From: Clostridium sp. Cult1
Lineage (GTDB): Bacteria; Bacillota; Clostridia; Tissierellales; Tepidimicrobiaceae
Assembly (NCBI RefSeq): GCF_021655095.1
Contig: NZ_PPXW01000001.1
Span: 928,368-992,367, forward strand
Reading direction: 5' to 3'
DNA: 64,000 nt
A program made the position numbers and the translations under genes. The notes beneath the pieces were generated by a model, which was given only the letters and a program-made list of their open reading frames with translations, was not told the origin of the DNA and ran no database searches. Shown piece after piece: positions 26,670-33,995 of the stretch (positions are counted from its first letter, which is position 1; each line of letters opens with the position of its first letter).

Positions 26670-26672
26670 TAA

Positions 26673-27986
26673 TTACACCTCCCCGTTTAATAGATTCTCA
26701 ATTAAATATCTTGCTTCCATAATATTATTTTGTTCCATATAACTGAGTAAGATTTTTAGGATAATTATAAAATCATTATTTATTTTAAAATTATCAATTT
26801 TTGTTATGAAAATCTTTGCTAAATCATTGATTTTTTGAAATTGTTTGGTTTCTCTATAGAAATTTAGTAATTTCAAAAAGATGCTAGGGAACAAACTAGT
26901 ATCTTTATGGTCTTTAGATAATATCAGTGCTTCTTTTAAATATTCTTCATAAGGATTATATTCCTCTAAATAATAGAATATATTAGCTAGACTATATAGG
27001 AATTTTGGTAAGTAAAGTGAATTTTTGTCCGCCTTTTTTACATAACTAACAACCTTATCTTTATATTCAAGAACTTTTATACGATTGTCGGTTTTTATAT
27101 GTATTTGTATAATATTCATATATGCTAAGCCAATCTCTTCAGGGTCTTTAAAGGGTTCAATTATATTTAGTAATTTAGTATAGCTTCTTAAAGCCCCATC
27201 ATAATTTTCAAATTCGGCGTTGGTTATTCCTTCTAACATCAATACCCTTTTTATTTCTCTATAGTCTTTATGGGTTATATAGTATTTTGCATATATTAAT
27301 TGCTCTAAACATAGACTATAGTCTTTTTTGTGATAATATGCTAATGCACTGTTATAATAAAAAATACCTTTATATTTATTTGGAATATCATCTTGGGTCG
27401 ATAAGGCGAAATTACACAATCTAAGAGCCTCATCAAATTTTTCAGTTACAATGCAATTATAGACTAATTTTAAAATTATTTTATAACGTTCTCTCTTGTA
27501 GGGGTATTCATAGGAAACCTCTAGAGCTTTTAAATAATAATAGTATTCTTTATTGGAATCCTTAGCATTATAGTAAATATCTCCCAATAATTCATAAACT
27601 TTAACCTTTTTATCAATAAAATTCCACTTATTTAAAAATGTTTCTACATTATTTAATTCTTCTAGCTCAAATTCATAATTTTGATCCTTCAATCTAGTAG
27701 TAAGCTTTTCAATATATATATTAGCTTGTTTTCTTGCATCATATCTTTCGGGATTAAGAATATCTTCAGGCTGGATGTATATATCCATACCTTTGTCATA
27801 AATTATTTTATTTATGTTTTTAGAAATAATGGTAGCTACGTTATGATATATAGGCGTTCTGTCATTTTCTATAAGGCTAATTAGGTTTCTGGTAATTTGT
27901 TCACCAGCTAATTCATATTGTCTTAGATCAAAGTCCTTCCTTATTCGTTTTAAATTTTGTCCTATGGTGATTTTATTGTTTTCCAT
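26673..27986 (-). CDS. RRNPP-type HTH-TPR peptide-sensing regulator
   Basis: About 437 residues. The N-terminal HTH_3 (IGQNLKRIRKDFDLRQYELAG then ITRNLISLIENDRTPIYHN) is followed by ~350 residues of helical repeats with TPR-like spacing, for example VYELLGDIYYNAKDSNKEYY, YYNSALAYYHKKDYSLCLEQL and FENYDGALRSYTKLL. This is the design of PlcR/NprR/AimR/Qsr cytoplasmic receptors that bind re-imported peptides. I choose ATG 27986; a TTG nine bases upstream is also possible. It is followed 3 nt later by the peptide gene. Its promoter -35 lies inside a perfect 38-bp palindrome, strongly suggesting autoregulation. There are no phage genes nearby. Confidence 0.85.
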   Translation of the reverse strand: MENNKITIGQNLKRIRKDFDLRQYELAGEQITRNLISLIENDRTPIYHNVATIISKNINKIIYDKGMDIYIQPEDILNPERYDARKQANIYIEKLTTRLKDQNYEFELEELNNVETFLNKWNFIDKKVKVYELLGDIYYNAKDSNKEYYYYLKALEVSYEYPYKRERYKIILKLVYNCIVTEKFDEALRLCNFALSTQDDIPNKYKGIFYYNSALAYYHKKDYSLCLEQLIYAKYYITHKDYREIKRVLMLEGITNAEFENYDGALRSYTKLLNIIEPFKDPEEIGLAYMNIIQIHIKTDNRIKVLEYKDKVVSYVKKADKNSLYLPKFLYSLANIFYYLEEYNPYEEYLKEALILSKDHKDTSLFPSIFLKLLNFYRETKQFQKINDLAKIFITKIDNFKINNDFIIILKILLSYMEQNNIMEARYLIENLLNGEV

Positions 27987-28022
27987 ATTCTCCAACCTTT
28001 ATTATATATTTTACTTATATTA

Positions 28023-28083
28023 AGTATATCATATATAAAATCTTATGTAAATATATTTACATAAGATTTTATTGTGGTATACT
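28023..28083. promoter_or_regulatory. Divergent promoter built on a perfect 38-bp palindrome
   Basis: Every position from 28035 to 28072 pairs with its partner about the centre 28053.5. The minus-strand promoter (for the receptor) is TTTACA (28051-28046), 17-nt spacer, TATACT (28028-28023). The plus-strand promoter is TTTACA (28056-28061), 16-nt spacer, TATACT (28078-28083). Both -35 elements lie inside the palindrome, so one bound dimer or tetramer would control both directions. Confidence 0.75.
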
Positions 28084-28088
28084 TATAG

Positions 28089-28181
28089 TATAAGGATAAT
28101 ATTCCAATGATGTACCAGGAAAAGTCTAATTGTGTGTTGGGTTATTTATGGGGTAGAGACTATTTCCTGGTACATTTTTGC
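28089..28181 (+). ncRNA. Divergent hairpin RNA controlled by the RRNPP promoter (possibly coding)
   Basis: The plus-strand promoter predicts a start near 28090. The RNA folds as one long stem, ATGTACCAGGAAA (28110-28122) with TTTCCTGGTACAT (28163-28175), extended by AGTCT/AGACT, and ends in a T run, so it is about 90 nt with its own terminator. The same span contains an open frame of 25 codons, 28107-28184, with AAGGA 10 nt upstream (it starts MMYQEKSNC). I favour a non-coding RNA because the inverted repeat constrains both halves, but a micropeptide is possible. Confidence 0.55.
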
Positions 28182-28263
28182 TAAAAAATATGATTTCAGT
28201 AATTGCAGAATCCATATTATATTGATATGATAGTAGTAAATACTTTTATGAGGGGTTATGACT

Positions 28264-28902
28264 GTGAGTAAGAAGATTAAAACTGAGGAAATTTATAATA
28301 TTTTAAAAAGAAGAATAATTGAACTAGATTATGAACCAGGAGAGGTTCTTAATGAAGTAGATATTGCTGAAGAATTTGACATCAGTAGAACACCCGTAAG
28401 AAAAATTTTTCAACAATTAAGCACTGATAAACTACTTAATATTATACCGAGGCTAGGTGTTCAAGTAGCTCCAATGGATTTTATGTATATGAAATCAGTT
28501 TTTGAAGTAACTAGAATTTTGGACCCTTTTGCAGCCAGATTAGCTGTAGATAGAATTACTGATGAACAGTTAGAAGAGTTAGGAGCCATAGTTAAGAGGT
28601 TGGAAACTTATGATATTACTGTAGATTATCAAAAAGCAATTATTGATGACCAAAGGTTTCACGATATAATATTTATAAGTAGTGGAAATCCGTGTTTACA
28701 AGAGGTTCTTCTAAGTTTACATAGTCATACTGAAAGGTTATGGCATTATTCTCAACGTTATTTTGATTCCATGGATCTATTTACCGATAGTTTAGGCAAT
28801 GTATTGAGAGCTATTAAAGAAAAAGACAGAGATAATGCAGAAAAATATGCAAGAGAGCATATAGACGCCTTTGTGGACAAAATAAAACAAGAATTACTTT
28901 AA
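28264..28902 (+). CDS. GntR family regulator, FCD-type
   Basis: About 212 residues. An N-terminal winged helix (KRRIIELDYEPGEVLNEVDIAEEF then ISRTPVRKIFQQL) is followed by an all-helical FCD ligand domain with DDQRFHDIIFISSGN and HIDAFVDKIKQE; the histidines in FHDI, SLHSHTE and EHIDAF are candidate metal ligands. I choose GTG 28264 (8 nt from AGGGG); ATG 28258 is nearly on top of the SD. It precedes the Grd genes and may control them; FCD regulators usually sense small carboxylates. Confidence 0.87.
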   Translation: MSKKIKTEEIYNILKRRIIELDYEPGEVLNEVDIAEEFDISRTPVRKIFQQLSTDKLLNIIPRLGVQVAPMDFMYMKSVFEVTRILDPFAARLAVDRITDEQLEELGAIVKRLETYDITVDYQKAIIDDQRFHDIIFISSGNPCLQEVLLSLHSHTERLWHYSQRYFDSMDLFTDSLGNVLRAIKEKDRDNAEKYAREHIDAFVDKIKQELL

Positions 28903-28910
28903 TTAAAGTT

Positions 28911-28958
28911 TTAAAAAGCCTTAAAGTTTATCGTTCGATAAACTTTAAGGCTTTTTAA
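28911..28958 (+). terminator. Rho-independent terminator (23-bp stem)
   Basis: Near-perfect 48-bp palindrome with AAAAAGCC/GGCTTTTT ends and a 2-nt loop, separating the GntR gene from the Grd genes. It probably works in both directions. Confidence 0.88.
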
Positions 28959-29235
28959 TTTGCAAAATTTAGTTAAAGTATAAAAATATTAAGATATTAA
29001 TAAGGTGGGATCCATAAAGTGGTAACTATGGCAGCAAGAACCATAAAAGTTGATAAAAAACTAACTTTTTTTTAAAAAATTCAAATATACTATTGAAATA
29101 CTAATGAAATACATGTAGAATACAAGTAAGAAACATAATAAAAACATGAAACATTTAATCTGTGATTTCTGTTAGAACATTTAAATATTTACTTTTAAAA
29201 ATGTTTTAGAAATATTTCATGAGAGGTGGGGTTGT
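28959..29235 (+). promoter_or_regulatory. 277-bp Grd upstream region with 11-bp periodic repeats
   Basis: No gene is seen. From 29080 to 29152, 11-mers follow one another without gaps, most ending in ATAC or AAC: TTCAAATATAC, TATTGAAATAC, TAATGAAATAC, ATGTAGAATAC, AAGTAAGAAAC, ATAATAAAAAC, then ATGAAAC. An 11-bp period places each on the same face of the helix. No consensus sigmaA or sigma54 promoter is obvious here. Confidence 0.5.
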
Positions 29236-29616
29236 TTGAAATATAGAATTGTCACAAATAATCCAGTGGTTAAAAAAGAGTATGAAGATCTATATTATGT
29301 TGAAGGTTCATATGAGGATGTATTAGTTAAAGTAAGAGATTTAGTTTATGAAGGCGTAGAATTAATTAGTCATCCTTTAGGTGCTAGTATGAGAATGCTA
29401 TATTCACCTTATCGTTCTATAGTTGTTGGACAGAATAAAAAAACGATTGATCCTTTTCATATGGAAATTATTGAAAATAGCATAATGAATTATAAAAAGA
29501 ACTTGGAAGCAAGGAAAATAGATTGGGTGCATGCTGATGATTATGCTTTAATTGACAATGAACTTTTAAAGTCCACCTTAAAGGACTTGGAAGTTAATTT
29601 TAATAAAGATATCTAA
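29236..29616 (+). CDS. grdX: GrdX family protein
   Basis: 126 residues, a small soluble protein of the GrdX family, recognised from MKYRIVTNNPVVKKEYEDLYYVEG and SHPLGASMRMLYSPYRSIVVG. GrdX genes sit at the head of glycine, sarcosine and betaine reductase operons; the biochemical role is not known to me. TTG start behind GAGGTGGGG. The next gene begins 20 nt downstream. Confidence 0.85.
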   Translation: MKYRIVTNNPVVKKEYEDLYYVEGSYEDVLVKVRDLVYEGVELISHPLGASMRMLYSPYRSIVVGQNKKTIDPFHMEIIENSIMNYKKNLEARKIDWVHADDYALIDNELLKSTLKDLEVNFNKDI

Positions 29617-29636
29617 AAATTTTGGAGGTGATTTTT

Positions 29637-30923
29637 TTGAAATTAGAACTAAGAAGAATTCATATTAAGGATATTCAATTTGGCGAAAAGACAAAAGTTG
29701 AAGATGGTATATTGATTGTAAGCCAAGAAGAATTAATTAACAAACTAAAAGAGGATGAAAGAATTAAAGATATTAAAGTTGATGTAGCAAGACCTGGAGA
29801 AAAGGTAAGAATTATACCAGTAAAAGACGTAATTGAACCAAGGGTTAAAATCGAAGGTACTGGAAATGGATTTCCAGGTGTATCAACAAAAATAGCTCAA
29901 CTAGGCGAAGGAAAGGTAAATGTTTTATATGGAGCTGCAATAGTTACTGTAGGAGATATTGTAGGATTTCAAGAAGGGGTTATAGATATGTGGGGAGAAG
30001 GAGCAAAGTGGACCCCATTTTCCAAAACTTATAATTTAGTATTGGATATTACCCCAGTGGAAGGATTAGATCCTCACTCCCATGAAGCAACTGTAAGATT
30101 AGCAGGGTTAAAAGCTGCAGAATTTATTGGTGAAGCAGGAAGAAGTGTAGAGCCAAATGAAGTATTAACCTACGAAATAGGAAGTCATGCAGAAGAAACT
30201 AAAAAATATCCAGACTTACCAAAGGTATTATATGTAGAAATGTTAATCTCCCAAGGATTACTTCATGACGGATATATTTATGGAGTTAATAGCCAAAAGA
30301 TACTACCAACCTTATTACATCCAAATGAAGAGCTTGATGGTGCTGTAATCAGTGGTAACTGTGTCGCAGCTTGTGACAAAATAACCACTTATCAACACCA
30401 AAACAACTCAGTAATACTAGATCTATATGCACAACATGGAAAGACATTAAACTTTATGGGAGTAGTATTGACACCAGAACTTACTACTTTAGAAGGAAAG
30501 TTTAGAACCTGTGATTATACTGCTAAATTATGCAAGATGGTTGGTGCAGATGGAGTTATAATTTCAGAAGAAGGATATGGTAATCCAGATTCAGACTTAC
30601 TAATGATTTGCAAACGATTAGAAGATTCAGGAATAAAAACAGTTTTGATTACAGATGAATGCTCAGGTAGAGATGGAATGAGTCAACCATTAGCAGATAC
30701 AGCTAAAGAAGCAGTAGCTGTTGTATCAGGAGGAAACGTAAGTCATGTTGTTACATTACCACCTGCTGATAAGGTAATAGGAAATGCAGAAGCCATTGCA
30801 ACTTTAGCAGGGGGTTGGGATGGAGCATTACTTGAAGACGGAACATTAATGTGTGAACTAAATGCTGTAATAGGAGCTACTTCAGAAATTGGCTATCATT
30901 ACTGTACAGTTAAACTATATTAA
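29637..30923 (+). CDS. grdG: Sarcosine/glycine/betaine reductase protein B, pyruvoyl proprotein subunit (GrdG/E/I family)
   Basis: 428 residues, the usual length of the GrdE/GrdG/GrdI proprotein. ISGNCVAACDK contains C242, which corresponds to the known cleavage site where the chain splits and forms the pyruvoyl group that binds the substrate amine as a Schiff base. The TTG start at 29637 follows TGGAGGTGAT. With the next gene it makes protein B, the substrate-specific component; components A (GrdA) and C (GrdC/D) are not in this window and must be shared. I name it grdG (sarcosine) from the adjacent N-carbamoylsarcosine-type amidase; glycine or betaine cannot be excluded from sequence alone. 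Confidence 0.85.
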   Translation: MKLELRRIHIKDIQFGEKTKVEDGILIVSQEELINKLKEDERIKDIKVDVARPGEKVRIIPVKDVIEPRVKIEGTGNGFPGVSTKIAQLGEGKVNVLYGAAIVTVGDIVGFQEGVIDMWGEGAKWTPFSKTYNLVLDITPVEGLDPHSHEATVRLAGLKAAEFIGEAGRSVEPNEVLTYEIGSHAEETKKYPDLPKVLYVEMLISQGLLHDGYIYGVNSQKILPTLLHPNEELDGAVISGNCVAACDKITTYQHQNNSVILDLYAQHGKTLNFMGVVLTPELTTLEGKFRTCDYTAKLCKMVGADGVIISEEGYGNPDSDLLMICKRLEDSGIKTVLITDECSGRDGMSQPLADTAKEAVAVVSGGNVSHVVTLPPADKVIGNAEAIATLAGGWDGALLEDGTLMCELNAVIGATSEIGYHYCTVKLY

Positions 30924-30947
30924 TAAATATTGAAAGGAGGATGGAAG

Positions 30948-32255
30948 ATGGCTGAAAAATTTAAAGTATTATACTATGTAAACCAGTTTTTTGGGCAAAT
31001 AGGTGGCGAAGATAAGGCTGGAATGGAACCTATGTATAAAGAAGAAACTGTAGGACCTGCAATGGGTTTCAACGGTAATTTAAAAGGTGAAGGAGAAGTA
31101 ATTGGAACATTAATATGTGGTGACAACTATTTTAATGAAAATAAAGAAGAAGCCCTAGAATATATTCTTAAGGTTATAAAAGATAACAACCCTGATATTG
31201 TTGTTACAGGTCCAGCTTTTAATGCTGGTAGATATGGAATGGCTTGTGCAGAGATTGCTAAGGCAGTAGTAAAAGAGTTAAATATTCCAGTGGTTTCAGG
31301 TATGTATATTGAAAATCCAGGATTAGATGTTTGTAAAGATATTGCAATAGTAGCAGAAACATCGGATTCAGCAGCAGGTATGCGTAAGGCATTGCCAGTT
31401 ATGGCTAATCTAGTAAGGAAAATTGCTAAAGGTGAAGAACTAGGTCTTCCAGAAGAAGAAGGCTATATTCCACAAGGGAAGAGACTTACAGTTTTTGCAG
31501 AGAAAAGAGGATCTCAAAGAGCAGTGGAAATGCTGTTAGCTCGTTTAAATAATGAAGAATTTGAAACTGAGTTACCAATGCCAGTATTTGATACTGTAGA
31601 TCCAGCTCCAGCGATTAAGGATTTAAGCAAAGCAACTATTGCATTAGTTACTAGTGGAGGTATGGTTCCTTTAGGAAATCCTGATAGAATTCAATCAGCC
31701 AGTGCTCAAAAATGGGGTAAATATGATGTAAGCAGTAGAGATGCACTTACTGGAGAGTATTGTACAATCCATGGTGGATTTGATCCAGTATACGCTAATG
31801 AAATTCCAGATAGAGTAGCACCATTGGATATGTTAAAAGAATTTGAAAAGGAAAATTATATTGGAAAAGTATTTGAGTATTTCTATACAACTACAGGTAC
31901 TGGAACATCTGTAGGAAACGCAGTTAAATTTGGTACTGAAATAGGTAAGGAATTAAAAGAATCAGGAGTAGATGGTGTTATCTTAACATCAACCTGAGGC
32001 ACCTGTACACGTTGCGGTGCAACAATGGTAAAAGAAATAGAAAGGTATGGTATACCTATAGTTCATATGGCAACAATAACTACTATCTCAGAATCAGTAG
32101 GAGCCAACAGAATAGTACCAACTATTGCAATTCCTCATCCAGTTGGAAATCCAGATCTTCCTGCTGATGAAGAATTAGAATTGAGACGTAGAATGGTTAA
32201 AAAAGCTTTAGATGCTTTAGGCACAGAAGTCAAAGAACCAACACAATTTGAATAA
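30948..32255 (+). CDS. grdF: Sarcosine/glycine/betaine reductase protein B, selenocysteine subunit (GrdF/B/H family)
   Basis: 435 residues if the in-frame TGA at 31995-31997 is read as selenocysteine (residue 350). The segment is TST-Sec-GTCTRCGATMVKE, the UxxCxxC motif of this family. Without recoding the protein would lose its active site and last 85 residues, which are fully conserved in style (HMATITTISESVGANRIVPT). A short stem-loop 13 nt after the TGA is a SECIS candidate. I choose ATG 30948 behind AAAGGAGG. The Sec selenolate attacks the activated substrate, and the product is passed to GrdA. The sarcosine assignment is from context. Confidence 0.9.
32011..32023 (+). promoter_or_regulatory. 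Candidate bacterial SECIS stem-loop in grdF
   Basis: GTTGC-GGT-GCAAC: a 5-bp stem with a G/U-containing apical loop, beginning 13 nt after the TGA codon. The position fits SelB-type recoding signals. Confidence 0.6.
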
Positions 32256-32283
32256 AGTTTTTATTTTAATCCATTTCCTTATT

Positions 32284-32379
32284 TCACCTCTCCTTTAGGA
32301 GTAATGGATATAAAATAAACATAATATAAACATAAATCCGATTCTTTCCTTCCCCTCTCCTTTGGAGAGAATCGGATTT
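32284..32379 (+). terminator. Grd operon 3' hairpins, probable terminator
   Basis: AAATCCGATTCT (32334-32345) pairs with AGAATCGGATTT (32368-32379), with inner CTCC-TTT-GGAG. A related mini-hairpin, CTCTCCTTTAGGAG, occurs 60 nt earlier. The following T run is interrupted, so it may be a processing/stability element rather than a strong terminator. Confidence 0.55.
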
Positions 32380-32478
32380 ACAAACTTTTGTTTTAACCTT
32401 TTATGTTAAAAATTTGACGTGGAATTTAAGTAGAGCCTATTCTAAATGCAGTGAACTAAAAGATAAGGAGTGTCAAAA

Positions 32479-33816
32479 ATGGAAAAAAGAGAAAGCTGGG
32501 GAAGTAGATTTGGTTTCATAATGACGGCAGCAGGTTTTTCCATTGGGCTGGGAAATATATGGAGGTTTCCATATTTAGCTGGATCCAATGGGGGTGGGGC
32601 TTTTGTATTTGTTTATCTAATAATTATTTTATTAATAGGAATTCCACTATTTACAATGGAAATGGGTTTAGGCAGGAAGACGCAGATGAACCCTGTTGAG
32701 GGTATGAGATCCTTAACCAAAAAAGGGAGCATTTGGGTAGCTTTTGGATGGTTAGGAGTGCTTTCAGCTTTTGTAATATTAACCTATTATATACAAATAA
32801 TGGGATGGATTTTAACTTATTTAATCAAGATGATTTCAGGTTCGTTAAGTGGATTGACTGCTGAAGGCTATACATTAGCTTTTGAAGAATTTACAGCCAA
32901 TACAGGCCTTGTAGCAGCTGCGACTTTACTTTGTGTTATTATAATAGGATTCATTTCTTCTAAAGGATTAGAAAATGGTATTGAGAAAGCATGTAAAGTA
33001 ATGATGCCTACTTTATTTACTATGTTAATAATATTGGCTATAAGATCCTTAACTTTACCAGGCTCAATGGAAGGATTGAAATGGTATTTAAGTATTGATT
33101 TTTCAAAGATAAATGGAGAAGTAGTCCTTGCAGCTTTAGGTCAATCATTTTTCTCTATTGGTATAGCAAGTGGTGGTGCATTTATATATGGTAGTTATCT
33201 TCAAAAAGATAGCAATATTCCAGCAGATGGATTAATGATAATTGGATTTGACACCTTGGCAGCTTTAATATCAGGATTAGTAATGTTTCCTGCAATATTC
33301 GCTTTAGGACTATCTCCTGAATCAGGCCCAAATTTATTATTTGTAACTATGTCAAATCTATTTAACCAAATGCCAGCAGGAGCTTTATTTGGAGGGATGT
33401 TCTTTCTTTTAGTATTCTTTGCAGCATTATCATCTGCTTTAGGATATTTAGAACCTATTGTAATGACTTGTACTGAATTATTTAAAATAGATAGAAAAAA
33501 ATCGGTATGGTTAAGTTTAATTATTATATTTATAGTTGGTTTTCCTACTATATTAGCCCACGGACCATGGTCAGATATATTAGTTGGTGGCAGAAATCTA
33601 TTCGATTTTGCAGATTATCTTTCCGGGAATATAATGATGCCTTTAGGGGCTTTGGTATTAGCTTTTTATACCGTACTTGTGTGGAAATTTGATAAATTTC
33701 AAGAAGAAGCCAATGTTGGTACAAATAGAATCAAAATATTTAACTGGTGGGCTCCATTAGTCAAGTTCTTAATCCCAGCTGCATTAGTTATAATCTTTGT
33801 GACAGGAATTTTTTAA
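32479..33816 (+). CDS. Sodium-dependent (NSS family) small-molecule symporter
   Basis: About 445 residues with 11-12 membrane segments. The N-terminus RFGFIMTAAGFSIGLGNIWRFPYLAGSNGGGAF (landmarks AAGFSIGLGNIWRFPY and GGGAF) is the NSS/SNF signature of sodium-coupled amino-acid transporters of the LeuT/MhsT type. FFALSSALGYLEPIV lies in the TM8 region. The ATG at 32479 is 9 nt after AAGGAG; GTG 32470 abuts it. It lies between the Grd genes and the sigma54 regulator, so sarcosine, glycine or a creatinine-pathway compound is the likely cargo (inference). Confidence 0.9.
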   Translation: MEKRESWGSRFGFIMTAAGFSIGLGNIWRFPYLAGSNGGGAFVFVYLIIILLIGIPLFTMEMGLGRKTQMNPVEGMRSLTKKGSIWVAFGWLGVLSAFVILTYYIQIMGWILTYLIKMISGSLSGLTAEGYTLAFEEFTANTGLVAAATLLCVIIIGFISSKGLENGIEKACKVMMPTLFTMLIILAIRSLTLPGSMEGLKWYLSIDFSKINGEVVLAALGQSFFSIGIASGGAFIYGSYLQKDSNIPADGLMIIGFDTLAALISGLVMFPAIFALGLSPESGPNLLFVTMSNLFNQMPAGALFGGMFFLLVFFAALSSALGYLEPIVMTCTELFKIDRKKSVWLSLIIIFIVGFPTILAHGPWSDILVGGRNLFDFADYLSGNIMMPLGALVLAFYTVLVWKFDKFQEEANVGTNRIKIFNWWAPLVKFLIPAALVIIFVTGIF

Positions 33817-33827
33817 TATTTTTCGAC

Positions 33828-33862
33828 AAAACAGTGTAGTGGATACTCCATTACACTGTTTT
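33828..33862 (+). terminator. Rho-independent terminator after the symporter
   Basis: AAAACAGTGTAGTGG/CCATTACACTGTTTT hairpin with one wobble pair and a T tail. The remaining spacer to 33995 shows no gene. Confidence 0.82.
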
Positions 33863-33995
33863 ATTGATTTATTTACTTCATTTAAATATGAGAATATATG
33901 CCATTAGTAAAATAATATATTAAAGGTTAAAGGCTGTATGTTATAATTAAGAGAAATAAAACAGAAATATGTTAATTATAAGAAGGGGGAATTAT

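Noticed and set aside
26535-28184. Arbitrium (AimR-AimP) phage lysis-lysogeny module
   Set aside because: No phage structural, integrase or repressor genes are in the surroundings; the flanking genes are metabolic.
31995-31997. TGA as a disabling nonsense mutation splitting the Grd subunit into two genes
   Set aside because: The codon sits exactly at the UxxCxxC selenocysteine site, reading resumes in frame with full family similarity, and a SECIS-like hairpin follows.
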